A stretch of 64,000 bases of DNA from Triatoma infestans (Eukaryota; Arthropoda; Insecta; Hemiptera; Reduviidae), in the NCBI GenBank assembly GCA_011037195.1, contig JAAEAF010000089.1, positions 248,001 through 312,000 of the forward strand, given 5' to 3'. The notes below the pieces were generated by a model, which searched no databases, was not told the DNA's origin, and was given only the letters and a program-made list of their open reading frames with translations. This document shows positions 44,452 to 57,319 of this stretch, in pieces (the stretch's first letter is position 1; each line of letters opens with the position of its first letter). The position numbers and the translations under genes are program-made.

Positions 44452-44505
44452 ATGGGAGAGTACAGTGATATAGAAAAAGTAGCAGATTACGGTCCTAAAA
44501 ATAGG
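44452..44505 (+). CDS. Candidate first coding exon (18 codons), unrecognised
   Basis: ATG at 44452 opens MGEYSDIEKVADYGPKNR and runs into a good splice-donor sequence, AGG|gtatgtaa (junction 44505/44506), after which the frame stops. Upstream, 44335-44450 is GC-richer ('ggcgccattgcgg'), like a promoter or 5' UTR. I do not recognise the protein, and no following exon is identified in the window. Equally it may be chance. The LOA/R1-type insertion ends 175 bp upstream. Confidence 0.2.
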
Positions 44506-44741
44506 GTATGTAAAGTTGTTTGTCTGTAGATTGTGATACAATTGTTTAATTAAAAGTATTAAGTTTATTTCAGTTGAAGTATACTGTAGCAGTAGGAAAA
44601 TGAATAATATGTAAGTTGGCCACCAACTAATAAATAGATATTATAAGTAGTTGTTTTGTTAAAATAAAAGATAAAATAGTACACAAAAGTCTACCTCTAT
44701 GTTTGGCATTTACCCATTATTAACTGAAACAAAATAAATAA

Positions 44742-44743
<2 letters not shown>

Positions 44744-44791
<48 letters not shown>
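44744..44791. repeat. Microsatellite (CA)n followed by (TA)n
   Basis: About 17 CA units pass directly into TA units. Confidence 0.95.
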
Positions 44792-45600
44792 TATAATAGC
44801 CACCATTGGCCAGTACCTTTCTACTTTTTTGCTTGCCACAGGACTTGGACCTCATCAAAAATTTCAGCCACATAAACCGGCATCCAGCCATCTTAAATCC
44901 CTCCAGCCTCGCTCTTTTTCTGTGAGGCTCATACTTTCTGCACAATCTATAACGGGACATCCCCTTCAAATTTTCAAGTCATGTATTATTTCCAAGACAT
45001 ATATTATTTCCAAGTCATGTATATTTTATTCCTCCAATCATTCCGGTTCAATTTTTATAAATTATTTCAATTTTTCTCAACTTTATCGCCTTTATATTTG
45101 ACAAGTTCTGCGTAAATCTAGGGATTCTCTGCCTAATGCTTCTTGTTTTTTCTATGACGCTATATTTCTTCAATTTTTTTTTTTTTCATGGTCAACTTAC
45201 TCGTCCGTGTCCGTCTTAATCCAATCTGCTGCTTTTCTCCCTTTCTCTGTCCGTGGAAAGCATTTTCCGGAATAGATTCCATCCTCTGTTCTGAATGGCT
45301 CTTTTGCTGACAATATGTTCCATTTTCATCTCTGCGAAAATCTCCCTCAGTTTAAAAACTTTCTTCATTATTTTTTATTTCCTTCTAAAACTTTCTAATT
45401 CTTTTATCCTCCAAATCTGCTTTTACTTCCTCCAACATTTTTTTTCTGTTATCTGTATATTTTCTTTTACGTTTTTAGCATCATCCTCATTCAGAGTCCT
45501 TGTTCTTCTCTGCAATAATCTGAATCTTGCTTTGTTTCTTTCTTTAACAACGTTTTCATGACTCTTCTTCACATCAATCCTTGCTCTTCTTTCGGGGAGA
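44792..45600 (-). pseudogene. Possible non-LTR retrotransposon linker region (between endonuclease and RT)
   Basis: On the minus strand, frame-broken, around 45480-45240: EEVKADLEDKRIRKF, KEIKNNEESF, then DFRRDENGTYC and RTRTSKLTMKKKK. The order 'rirkFYkeik....f......rDe.G' recalls the region before the RT domain in RTE/Jockey-type proteins. Charged, coiled-coil-like composition could produce this by chance. The opposite strand is pyrimidine-rich. A tandem 'atgtattatttccaag' / 'acatatattatttccaag' lies at 44983-45018. Confidence 0.35.
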
Positions 45601-45669
45601 CAATTTCTGATCTAAAGGACAGAATATAGAGCTTCCATTTATCATCATATTAGGAAGAATACAACATAT

Positions 45670-46180
45670 AAAATTAAAAAATTTGTTTTCATCGGAAATT
45701 CATGTCTTGAGAACATGAAAAAAAAAATGTTTTTCGCCAAAGTTCTGTTGTGTGTATGTATGTGTATGGACAAAATAACTCAAAAACGAAAAATCGTTTG
45801 GTTAAAGCCTAATTAATGTTGCATTCAATTTTTCTCAATTTTCTTGACGATTTTCATCAGACTTCGCTTACTAAATAAACACATAAAGATCTATCATTTT
45901 TTTTGAAAATTTATTTATGGAGTGTTCTTGGTGGGATTGGAGGGGCGCAAACTTAAGCTTTCCTCTAAAGTACCACTTCAGTACAAAGTACGTTATACCA
46001 TCTGTAAATATTAAGATACATTATAATTGTATAAATTATTAGAATTGCAAGTTAAAAGAAATTTGTCAATTAAATACGAACTTACACAGTAGGTTTCTAA
46101 GTTTATCGTAATTTTCTCGAAAACAGTTCATAAGATTTTGTTAAAATTTTGAATACCAACCACATATATATAAATCTTCA
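45670..46180 (-). repeat. MITE-like repeat M1, partial reverse copy
   Basis: In order: 'ttttcatcggaaattcatg', 'aaaataactcaaaaacgaaa', 'ttcttgacgattttcat', 'gagtgttcttggtgggat', 'taccacttcagtac', 'ttctcgaaaacagttc'. The sequence and order match the other reverse copies. Ends are not preserved. Confidence 0.65.
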
Positions 46181-46481
46181 CTTTTTGTTAGAACATTTTT
46201 CCGGAAGAATATTTTATTAAGGAATGTCTGGGAAATCTATGACGCTAGATTCAAGTGTTATTGGAATTTGCAGGATGCTCTACTTCTGGTCTGCAATTTA
46301 ATTACATGCAGTTTACTAGCTTTTCCATGCACTGAGAGCCATACCATCCCCATTTTTTACGTATGTCAGGCCAACTACATTAATTCTAGGTTTGAAGAAA
46401 ATTTGTCGGTAATTTTAATTTTTAGATTGCAGAAATAACAGACGAATATAGTTTCTGTTATACATATGTATATATACATAC

Positions 46482-46507
46482 CTAAGGTTATATATATATA
46501 ACCTTAG
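46482..46507. repeat. Perfect 26-bp palindrome
   Basis: ctaaggttatata is followed immediately by its reverse complement. It lies in TA-rich DNA. No associated element is recognised. Confidence 0.85.
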
Positions 46508-47529
46508 CAGGCCATAAGGTAATTAAACTTAGAAAGTTGTTTAGTCTCTCAGAAAAAATAGTTCAACAAACAAATAAAAAAGATACACTTCTTATCTGTT
46601 TTATATCTCTTCGTCACAATTTGAAGAAGAATATGTAAGTATAAATGGAATATGTCTAGAAATTTCTAGTATTTATTAAATCGGTGAAAATGAAATGTAA
46701 ATAATTATGTTTAGATATCCTAATCATTTTAAATCTGTAATTATGCACAAGGATCTTCAAGTATCAATTATTACTAGTTGGTTATGTGTGTAATTTTATC
46801 AGATACGAAATCACTTATTTAAATAAAGCCTATTATTTAAAATGCAGTATTGTATTTAAATTAAAAATTCCAACATATTTATGACTTAAGACTGTAGACA
46901 TTACATTTCTAAAATAATTTACAGCAATACTGACTGTTTAAGATATCCCAGTTAATACTTGGTAATTTTGTTTTTATTTTAAATACTATACCTTAGAATT
47001 TATCATAAACTATATAGTTCAGTTTATTGGTTCAATGGTTAGTTACAAACAGCTAATATTTTTTTGGTAAATTTAAAAAGCTATTTTTTTGTTTTGTTTT
47101 TTCTACTTTATTTTTAATGTACGATATTAATCACATCACGTAATATATCAAATGTTCTTCCGCGTTAAGATTTTACAATAATAATGTTTCTAGTCGTCAC
47201 GATTTATATATTATAAATTATTTAACTTACTTTCTCTAATATAATGTGGTCCACTAGATTTTAGGAAAGTACAATTTACTTAAATTGTAGATTTCTTGAA
47301 ACTTAAACTATATAATGTTCAAGATGTTCACATCAAAATGTTTATCTATCAAGATGGTTTAAAGTAAAATAATAATAACTACCTGTCTAACTTTATTTGG
47401 ATATCTAAGATTACTTTCTATTACTAAGATTGCAAATGAGAATTTGTAAACTATCTCCATTTATTTACTGTTCTAAAGCTGTTCTTAGCTATATAAATCT
47501 TCTATTAGTTTCGCCTTCTTATAGGAGTT
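46508..47529. other. AT-rich non-coding sequence
   Basis: Nothing recognisable. Confidence 0.45.
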
Positions 47530-48600
47530 TGGACACCATCACTCTAAATCGTTCTCTATCCTAGGCTGTTCAAATCATATCGGGAGGCGATTTATTCCCA
47601 GTCAGTCCCAAATGCTATTGAGAACCTTTTAGCGTCACAGCGCAGAGTACCTAGTGCGTCTTTATCCGCTTCATCTACCCTAGCCAACTCCACCTCTAAG
47701 CGGTACGGTCTGGGCACCTCCCTCTGAAGGTGGCTGACCTTATATATGGCACTGATGGCCAGAGTAAACCCCTTATCTCCTTTACCCATCCTTATATTCC
47801 TTCACTGAACTCCCATTTCAGTATTCCCAACCAAGCTGAGATGGGACACGCGTCGAGTCTGAGAGCATACAGGGTGGTGAAACACAGGTGCGGTAGCGGG
47901 GACCGGGCGACATCCTATTATAAGGTAGCCTTCCCGTGCTATGGGGAACTACAGTTCTATTCTCCATTTTTCGAGAGACATGCATTGGGAAGAAAAAAAG
48001 AATCAAAATAAATTAGATAAGAATGTGTGCGAAGTAAAGAACTTGCCTAAACTATAGTTCCCGGCCGCGGAGTTCCCCAGAGTTGTGTGGAAAGAAAGCC
48101 AACGGGAGGTGTCAAGCTGTTTGTCAAATTAAAGATGAGAACGAGGAGGGACTGCAGTATCCAGTTGTGTCCGTATTCCTCTTGAGAGGTTCAGCGGGGC
48201 ACAGCGCAAGCTGGAGGCGCGGCGTAAGGCCACCGCAACGGAAAGTGAGTGGATCCCAACAGAGAAGGAGCGGTTTCCAAACAGCCGGCAAGAATTGGTG
48301 GTGCTGGAACTTCGTCATCCCTGGGGGGGGGGCTGTCAGGGTTGAGGGGAGAGGAGCACTTGGGACCCCCTTTGATCCCAGAGGCCTCCGAAGCGGTATT
48401 CTAACGACCACCTGACGGATGTTCTGGCGTAGAGGATTCAAGTCGAGATCATCGCCAAATTACTGGCAAATTGCAGATCTCAGTTTGGGGGCTGTTACTT
48501 GTCCGTGGGCGTCCTCATGGTCTTTGTGACAACGCGAATCTGGTTAAGGGGACAGTTCCGGGATTCCAAGTGGAAGAGGGGGTGAAATTGAGAGTAGGTC
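47530..48600. other. GC-richer island of unknown origin
   Basis: About 1.07 kb with clearly higher GC than its surroundings and sharp edges. It contains a 65-codon minus frame (47592-47789; VSHLQREVPRPYRLEVELAR) and a 110-codon plus frame (48083-48415) rich in Gly, Arg and Ser. Neither shows a motif I know. The composition resembles the coding regions of the LOA/R1-type elements here, so it may be a decayed ORF of a retroelement or a processed gene copy. I do not assign a function. Confidence 0.4.
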
Positions 48601-48953
48601 TCACCAATTACCTCTGAAGTTGTTTCTCAAAGTTGAATTATCCATCAATAAAGTATGGAAGATTGATGTGATTACAATAAACTGATCTTCACTCACAACT
48701 GATGAACACTGACTCCAAAGACTTCTTAAGATAAATTTAACGTTCCAGTTCTTACAGTTCAAATAGTGATTAACTTTGTATCTCTCAGAAATGATAAATT
48801 GGATGAGTTCTACACAAAGCAAGTATCTATTTATTCAATTGAAACGATATAAGTGAATTTCAAAAGCTATTATAGGCGCCATCCACATTTATTAAACTGT
48901 AGTTTTGTCTCATTACTATAAAAAAAAAAAATCTGGTGTGAAACACTCACACA

Positions 48954-49914
48954 ACTTTCTCTTACTCCAGTTCTCAAAATTATAATTGACAAATTTCATA
49001 GTTTGTATACCAAATTTAATGAAATTCGTCGAAAACTGAAAAAACTGTCCATTAAAAGCGCATTTCCGGTTTCTTTCTGGAAACTGAATTTCAGCCATCT
49101 ATTTATTTCTAATTAATTATGTTTGGATGATAGAATTGTATAATCAACTATGATAGCACTTTAGAGAAAAACATAAACCCACCCCTCCCCTAAAAGTGCC
49201 CTTAAAAGAATTTTCCCAAAGAAATGTTTTAAATAAAAGATGTAGATCTTTGCATGTTTAATTTTATATATGAAGTTTCAAAAAAATCGTCGAACCCATT
49301 TTTGAGAAAATTAATAAATCATTTAATAAAGTGGTAAAGTAAACGCACTTCCGGTTATCCAATTTTTTTCAAACTCGGAATTTCAACAACATATTTAATT
49401 CTAATTAACATTATTTAGATGACAGAATTGTCTAATAAACTGAAATAGCACTTTACATGGAAACCTAACTCCACCCCTCCCCCAAAGTGCCCTTCATTGC
49501 ATTTTTCCGGAGAAATGTTTCAAATAAAAGTTGTAGCTCTTTGAATATGTGGTTGATATTTCAAGTTTAAAGAAAATCGTCGGATTTTTGAGAAAATCGC
49601 AAAAAAGTAGAAAATCGCAAAAAAGTAAAAAATCCAACTAGTAAAGTGGTACTTCCGGTTGAGGAATTTTGACAGATAACGTAGTGTCAGATCCCATGGT
49701 GATACCTAAACGGAATATCAAGTTTCAACTTTCTACGGTTTTTCGTTTTTGAGCTATGCTGTTCACATACATACATACACACCCACACAGACCATTTGCT
49801 AAAAACCACTTTTTTGGACTCAGGGGACCTCAAAACGGATATTTCCGGTGAAAACTCGATATCGAAAATTTGACACGATTACAATACTTCCTCTTACTAG
49901 GAGTAAGAGAAAGT
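48954..49914 (+). mobile_element. MITE-like repeat M1, best copy with inverted ends
   Basis: The ends actttctcttac (48954-48965) and gtaagagaaagt (49903-49914) are perfect 12-bp inverted repeats. A hairpin ctcttact/agtaagag lies just inside the right end (49891-49909). The interior contains two diverged direct units of about 0.3 kb (roughly 49065-49380 and 49381-49680), each with 'cttccggtt'-like, 'agcactttagag'-like and 'acccctccc' blocks. Then follow 'aaacggaatatcaagtttca', a CATA-rich stretch, and 'tcaggggacctcaaaacgga'. No protein is encoded. At least seven other partial copies occur in the window. Inverted ends suggest a DNA transposon, while the end hairpin could also fit a Helitron-like element. 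Confidence 0.65.
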
Positions 49915-51055
49915 AAAAATGCAAATATTATTTCAATGCAAACTAACTAACTTTACATTCATTTTTAATGCAAACTTTTATCCATCAACGAATTATAAAA
50001 TGAGTAGATATCAATTATTTAAAAATTTGCAATTTTTTTGCTCACAGTAAATATACAAATATGAATCCCTATAGCACCGTACATTCACTATAAGAATTGA
50101 CAGTGTAAATAGTGTTTAATTTGTATTCGTTTTCCACGTACATTTCCCTCTTTACCTTTGCTGATATCTATTGTTGTTCTCTACTTATTAAAAAAAAAAT
50201 TAAATGGAAAGTGAAACTTACATAGATACCGTTAATATATGATTAACAAAAATTTGTAGTTATTAGTAAATTGTACTAATCTTATTTTGGGCAATCAAGA
50301 GCAGACTTGTGGTATGCAAATTATTTAACAATTATTATCTAAGGTGTTTTATCAAAAAATCCTCATGGAGTAATAATAACAAGCAGTAATTTTACTCACT
50401 AATAATTGCCATTATATAACAGTTTTTTAACGAAATTGGTTTGAACATAATTTTGGAACAACAAACTTATTACATTATTAGAGTGTGCATCAATCATTGT
50501 TAAGATATATCTATAGCTACTTTTTCAAGTTATGTCACTGGCTGACTGTTTTTAGTGTAGAGCAAACTAAATGAGTGACATCTGAGATTGTGTTCATCTT
50601 ATGCAACTTCTTTTCATATTATTGGAATCGGATGTTCATTCAACTTCATATTAGAAGAATGGATATAATGAGCTTCCCCTATTTAAACGTGAAGCCAAAT
50701 AAACACGAATTGGACTTTGTATAATAATTTATTCATTTATTTCTACATTTTTACCAAGCCTCTTGAAACTTCCGAAAGCGAGCAGAAATGAAAAACAAGC
50801 ATAATAAGTTGGATATAGTGTATATATTGACCATCCCTGCGGTTGTATTCACGTATTTATTCAAAATTAGTATATTGGTGGAACAAAATAAGAACTTGCA
50901 ATTGTATTATTTGAGTCTAAGATACAAATATACGAAAAATTAAACAAAGGCGAATGAAGAAAATCGTTTCAAAACGATTATCTTAATAAATGATTCCATC
51001 CATTTCATATTTTAAGCTATTTTGATTATATTCAATCCATATTAAGCATTTTATT
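49915..51055. other. AT-rich non-coding sequence
   Basis: Nothing recognisable. Confidence 0.45.
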
Positions 51056-51403
51056 TTGGGATTACAACATAAATATTTGAATAATTTGATTGCACAATCG
51101 GCCGCTTTGATCTCTTTGAAGTACATAATAAACCTCTTCCAAATTGATCCCAACGGCAACGCTGCTTATATCCTGCAAAGCCATTTTATTCAATTCTATC
51201 CTGAATCCCTTAACATAAATAATCCTGGACAAATGATTCAATTCAAAATTGTGTACTCAATTTTATTTGACAGTTTGTTTGTCAGTTTACAAGTCTTTCG
51301 TGCGAGAAGTTCAATGAGACCTCAAGCAATGTTGATCGAGCATCTTGAGAATAAGGGCCAGCTTACATTTAGTATCAAACCTGGTAACGCATGCCAGAAC
51401 TAA
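51056..51403 (+). other. Unrecognised 115-codon open frame
   Basis: Among the longer uninterrupted frames outside retroelements, and less AT-skewed than most chance frames. It reads QIDPNGNAAYILQSHFIQFY and RARSSMRPQAMLIEHLENKG, with no motif I know. The following 80 bp ('gaaactacgg', 'actcccctg', 'aaaccttagcc') faintly resemble the end of the S2 SINE body at 39.5 kb. It could be a decayed exon, part of a repeat, or chance. Confidence 0.25.
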
Positions 51404-52619
51404 AAGGTGAAGGAAACTACGGCTTTATGACGATAGTACTCCCCTGTATATATTAGGACAGTACTGAAACCTTAGCCATTTATAATCTTGCACCAGACGT
51501 TCTGTTTTTAGTTATTTTATTGTAGACATTTTATAAATGTGCAATATGCAAAATTTACCTTTAATAAAACAATATTATTTGTAGAGTACGAAATTACGAA
51601 ATAAAACTCATCTAGCAATTAACCCTTAAAAATAAATTTTTGTAAATATATCACATAACTTTGTTTATGCTGAACATAAACCATCGTTTCTCTAAAAAAA
51701 TAGTATAAGCTCTAGCTATAAATTGATTTCTAAACAAGATGAAACGATGAAACTGCAGGTAACACACACACACATAGTAAAGAAAAGATATAAAATAAAT
51801 ATTAGATGTTGAACCTATTTCAAGTATAAATTCTAGGTTCTTAAAATTAATTATTGTTATTACAATATTAATATTACACCTGAAACTATTATGAAAGAAA
51901 AATTGATGTGTTAACCTATCTTAACACGAAAATTACATTAACATATCAGACCTGTCAGACATTCGCCAAATTTTCTTTGAATAAGATGTTTATGATTGTA
52001 AATGAGTAGATGGCAAACAGAAAGTGAATGTGAAACAGGTTCCATTACCAAGGCCGGAGAAAGTGGTTAGTCCGGTCATATCATCTCCCTGTTCTTGACA
52101 CTGTGTGTTAAGAAGGTGGCACACTAATAGCATATTATTAAATAGACAACTACTACTTCATAAATATATTGTTTAATAGCTAAATATAAAAATTAGGTTC
52201 TGTTTCACTTTTGGAAATTAGGTGATTATTTTTTAAAAGAAGTAATCTTACTGTCAACAGAAATTAGGTCGTGCACCAAATTGGAGGAATACTTCGAGTT
52301 GAAATTCATTCACTTTGAAGTAATAAAATAAATTCACCAACCTTTGCGAATCCTAATGTATTTGATAGAAATATTTAACATTTTAACATAGGTTTGTGAA
52401 TAATCTGACTTGTATAGAACATTATTTGATTTCATCATAAAATAGGTAAGACTTTAAAAAGGTAAAATCTAATAAAAACGAATATACATTTTGAAAAACT
52501 AAGAAAACTATCAGTACTCAATGGCTTATTTGATGTTGTTTTTGCGAAAATGTTTCTGCATTACTCAGTTTCTAAATGACAAATGTTCGTCAAACTTGAA
52601 ATTTTTACAACATATGTAG
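51404..52619. other. AT-rich non-coding sequence
   Basis: No gene or repeat recognised apart from a short CA run near 51764-51774. Confidence 0.45.
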
Positions 52620-53280
52620 GGTCTTTAATATTATTAAAGACAATCTGGAACTGTGGGACATACGGAAGTAGTAGTTAACAAGGAAGCTTAACATCATAGA
52701 TCCCTCAGAATCCTGTAAAATGAAATTCATAGAAATGTTTCAAATAAGATAGACGGAACTAAATAAGCGAGTCTAGCCGGGCTACTCCTAGATTTTCTCT
52801 TCCTAGGAGCCTCCTCAGTTCACTGTCCGGTTATGGGCAGTGTTGTCTGTCTGACGAGAGAACACTGTCCGGAGGCCGGCAGTGTACTGAGAAGGCTCCA
52901 GAAATATACAAAGTTTAAAGAAAATTTTTGGAACCATGTTTAGAAAATCGCGAAAAACTAAGAAAACATTCATTCAGTAAAGAAGGTCTTCCAGATGATA
53001 GGTTTTGTCAGAACATTTCAGGTCGAATTCATTGGAGATTTGAAAACATTTCATCAAACAGCTGCAATTTCATCAAAAGGACTAAAAACACGTATTTCAG
53101 GTGAACTCTCAATTTCGAAAATCTCAATTGCAATATTACCTCTCAATGTGCAATAAGAGAAAATTTAAAACTTGACCCAGAAACTCTCCCAGAACCCTCA
53201 AAAAATCAAATTTCCAGAAAAATATTTCAAATAATAGTAGTCGCGTCCTGAACGTTTATAGTGAAATTATGTTGGCACAG
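52620..53280 (+). repeat. MITE-like repeat M1, partial copy interrupted by a SINE
   Basis: 'gaaatgtttcaaataagat' (52733-52751) precedes the SINE. 'aaagtttaaagaaaattttt' and 'gaaaatcgcgaaaaact', then 'atttcaggtgaactctcaat' and 'gtgcaataagagaaa' follow it, the same order as in the best copy. A further M1-like piece (53185-53280) follows. Confidence 0.55.
52771..52900 (+). mobile_element. SINE S1 body fragment
   Basis: Contains 'gattttctcttcctaggag', 'cactgtccggttatgggcag' and 'gtccggaggccggcagtg', ending at 'gagaaggctcc'. tRNA head and A-tail are missing. Confidence 0.7.
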
Positions 53281-54878
53281 AAGGAAGTGTTTTGAAATAA
53301 ACTAGAATTCAAAACTTTATTTTTGCGAATGTTCTAAATGTGTGTTAACTCAAATTTAGGTTTTACTGCAGTAAAATCTAGGAAAACAATTAAAGATACT
53401 TTATACAGTTAGGTAGAAGTAATTAAAAAAAAAAAATGGAAATCATTATTTTGGGATTGAACAAGATAAATAAATAAAACATCCTAAATATGGGCACATT
53501 TTAGAACAGCAGAAGAAGGTACAATTTAGGATCATCACTTTGCAGAACTATTAAAAGTAGGCGAAGTGGTAGAAGCAAAAAGTTATTCACACAGTTGTTT
53601 AAGATTATTATGAGAATTGATGGAAATAATAAATGAAGGTATATAAGTAATATTTTTTCTTTGCACACTGACTGGAGAATAGTTTCAGTAAAATAGTCGT
53701 TTTTTTTTTTTTTTTAAACTTTGGGCTTCACCTCCAACTTCTCATTAGCGAATGTTATAAAGTTGTTAATTCAAATTTAAGCTACAGCAAATCTGGAAAG
53801 ACAGGTAAAGATACTTATGTAGAAGTAATTAAAAGTAATAATAATAACCCGAATTGCCAACAGATTAATTGATTGATTAATTAATCAACAAATTAAATTG
53901 ACCATTATATTACTCTTGAAATATGCAAGAAATAGAACCAGTACGGCGTAAAGAAACTTTAGTTTAGTGGTTCCAACTTTCCAACCACTCTGATATTGTG
54001 AAGCCGGTCTACTATAAATAATAATGAGTGTTGTGCATATGAATAAGATATGCAAGCGCTTAAAATTTATCCATTCCGTCATATGTAATGAGAAGTGTCT
54101 TGAGTCTTGTGCTTGGGGAAATTATGTGCTCTTTAATCATGCAAAATAGGAAAACTACAATAATTTGACACATTACAAAGTTTTATTTACATTTTTTTTT
54201 TTTTACTTACACAAACTTTTCTAACAATTTCTTACAACAATTTTTTTAATATCCATTCATATAAGAGAATTCTGGAGTTTAGAGTGTCACAAACTCAATG
54301 ATTCTGAAACTATGCATTATATTAATGAGATGATTTCAGTTAGCTTTAGGATAAGTGTAGTAGGTGATTAAGTTTCATAAAAATATCCAAGAAAGGTAAC
54401 TTACAAGAAAAAATATTTAAATATAAAAAATAAATGTACATAGTCAACTGATTGATACAATTTTGTAAACCTCGAGTATTTATACTCTATTTAGAAGAAC
54501 CCTTTCCAAAAGGTATTTAAAAAGCGAATTTCCCACTTTAATACATAATTGAGCATTATGTATAGAAATACTGTAATTAATAATTTCTAAAATATTTATA
54601 TTTTATGCCCATTTAATTATTACGTAACAATACTATTAATCATTTATTATAAGGAAGATATTCTATAATCTCTGGATGTCAGGTATGCAAAATGAAGTTT
54701 TTAGGATTAAAGTTAGTGAAATTGATTATTATTTGAAGAGCTGCGAAGTGTCTCTATGTGATTTATTTTATCTTTAGGCGATTGCTACTTAGCCCCCAAA
54801 TTGAAAATTAAAAGACTTATACAAATGATATATATATATTTATTAAGTAGTCACGCTTATCGAAATATACTAAACTTA
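53281..54878. other. AT-rich non-coding sequence
   Basis: Two T-runs (53699-53715, 54190-54204) and no gene. Frames are short and without motifs. Confidence 0.45.
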
Positions 54879-54916
54879 ATCAGAGATATTTTCCATGGTC
54901 ACCGATTGGTTTCGGA
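54879..54916 (-). repeat. Penelope terminal repeat family 1, short remnant
   Basis: 'atcagagatattttcca' then 'tggtcaccgattggtttcgg' equals the outer end of the family 1 repeat in reverse orientation. The hammerhead-like stem II part is absent. Confidence 0.55.
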
Positions 54917-56853
54917 TCCAAATAATACTAAAATTAATGTTTATCATTTTATTTATTTTTATAATTTTTACTTATCTATCGATCCTCTAGGAATGATTTA
55001 ATGAATTAACCACCTTAATGAAACACTTCATTTATAACTATATAAAATGTTTTTGAACTGTGCATTTCAAAATTTAATTTTGATAACATCTGCATTACTT
55101 AATATTTGCACGTTTCATCACTTCCAACTACTATATTTTAAGTAAGGTTTCCAAAATCTAATCATTATTATAAATAAAACTCTACCCTTTAAAAGGATGT
55201 TTATTTTATTATTATTATTTATTATTTAAATCTTAACACTGAATTTGTAATCCTATTTAGTTTAATAATTTCTTCTGCACGAAACACGTCATGCCTTAAA
55301 TTTACTAGCGGTGTTCGCTGATATTATTTTTATTTTCGGTTTAGTCTTAGCAATAATGAACTCGCTCGAGAAGAGCAGGCAATACAGTTTCCCAAAAAAG
55401 GACACACCACTTGTACCATATTTAGCTTTTAATCGATTCAGACGAACAGAGAGCGTCTCCTTGAAAAACAGATCTTCTAGCAACATTCCATTCAAGGACG
55501 AGAAAGTAGAGATTCTTTAATATTTTAATGTTGGACTTTTTAATACCATAAGGAGGGCTAAGGGTGTGCTTGATATCCCAAGAAATTCGATGTGGAGAAC
55601 AAAATTCGGACAATCAGCATCCGTTCTATTTGAAGGAAGTTCAAGAGCTTCTTCCTGAAGATTTCGCAAATAAAGAGATATATTTCTCGGCAAGTAATAC
55701 CCTTATTTGGCTCATGAATATCCCAGGACGGTTTCGGAATTTACTCTTAACATTAATTTAAACAGAACTCTTGGATTTCTATAGTTTACAGTTATTTCAT
55801 CAGCTCCATGTCTTATTCCAACCCCAATGCATTAGTTTTTAATTATTAGTTATATTAGTAATAAATCATTAGTTTTCTTGGAAGAAAACTTACCGGAATA
55901 ACTGGAAGTTCTTCCTCTTCATTTCAGGAGAGTATAGAGATACAAATGGACAGTTGCCCAGCACTATATGGACAGGTTCCAGAAGTTAGCTTGACTAGGG
56001 TTATCCCATCAGTAACCCAGCGCTCACGTGATACCCTAACAGACTTCTTTTTTTGGGAACACATTAAGAAAAACCCTTAGAATTTGTAAACCGCTGAAGT
56101 TCATTATAGAGACGGATTATTTTGCTTGTGGCGAAATTCGAGGCCAGTGAGAGTTCCAATTGAACATGTTTTGTTGAGGAGCAAAGTTTGCCTACAAATA
56201 AGAGGGAAATTTTGAACAAAAGGAGATGCTTTGCTTTTTTTATTTCATTTTGGAAGAATTTTAATAATAATTGTAACTAACTTAGTTAATTAGTTTCTTT
56301 AAGTCATTCATAGAGGATGAATTATTAGAAATTAAAAAAAAATGAAAACTGAAACCTCTAAATTACACGTTTAGTAAGAAATTCTTAAGCTTTGAAGCGG
56401 TTTAACAATCCTCTAAACTAATTGAAGCGCTGTCAAATTTCTCTTCTACAAGATTTATTTCAGTAAATTTTTATTTATAGCTGATTGTTTTTGAGAAAAT
56501 GTGAAAGGTTAGAATAAACCGTGATATTTGAGACATTTTCGCGTAAAACTCGAAACGATGCTTTTCTGGACTCATGTCCAAAAATACTTTTTTTGGTTTT
56601 GATAAAAAAAAATTAATACTTAACAGTATGCCGAACTATACATAAAATTTCTTTTATCTAAAGCACCAAACCATCTACCCTCTCCATTTTTCCCAGATAG
56701 AGTTGTATTGATAAACAAAAGTAAAAACATCAAATATGCTTATTTTTTCCGGCGGGGTCTGCGACCTATCAGGTGTCACTTTTGGACCCGATCAGGTTAT
56801 AGGGAAATATTACTAGAACTTTCTATTAACATAATATTAAATAAAATCCAAAG
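54917..56853. other. AT-rich sequence with unassigned frames
   Basis: Frames at 55311-55520 (plus) and 55564-55761 (plus) are interrupted by stops between them and have no known motif. This stretch is slightly less AT-rich than its flanks and could be a decayed coding relic. Nothing else is recognised. Confidence 0.35.
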
Positions 56854-57069
56854 AGGGAAGGGAATAGCTAAATAGTTAGCGTTCTGAATTCCCACGCGGA
56901 GGACCCTGGTTCGAGTCCAGCAGTGCTGTCCTTAGATTTTTTTCTTCCTAGGTGCCTCTACAGATCATTGTCCGGTGATGGACAGTGTTGTCTGAAGGCC
57001 GACAGTGCACTGAGAAGGCTCCTGGCGCCAATGACCATAGGTGTTGACGCGCCTTAAATTAAAAAAAAA
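56854..57069 (+). mobile_element. tRNA-derived SINE, family S1, with 11-bp duplication
   Basis: Head 'gaatagctaaatagttagcg', B-box 'tggttcgagtcc', body 'ccggtgatggacagtg' and an A-tail. A deletion removes the segment after 'gttgtctg'. aaaatccaaag flanks it at 56843-56853 and 57070-57080, although its first A bases could belong to the tail. Confidence 0.85.
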
Positions 57070-57319
57070 AAAATCCAAAGTCACCGGGAATCGAATCAAG
57101 TACCAAGCAACATACTTCAGCTTGGCGGTCCTCTTAGCGGACAGGCTTGACGGTCAGTCAGTATGTCTATTCTGATATTAATCTATAACTTATAGTTAAG
57201 CCAAAGTATCGAACATAATGCGTGATTTATTTTCTCTATCTTCTTTAAGTAGAATGATTGTGAACGATTACAGTTTTCGAAATTGAAATAAGCCCGGAAA
57301 TAAAGAGGATCCCTGAGCG

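Noticed and set aside
44744..44791. CA/TA run as a possible regulatory Z-DNA element
   Set aside because: A plain microsatellite explains it; no promoter context is evident.
45295..45561. Plus-strand 88-codon Phe/Leu/Ser-rich frame
   Set aside because: It is the antisense of a charged minus-strand reading that fits a decayed retroelement linker better.
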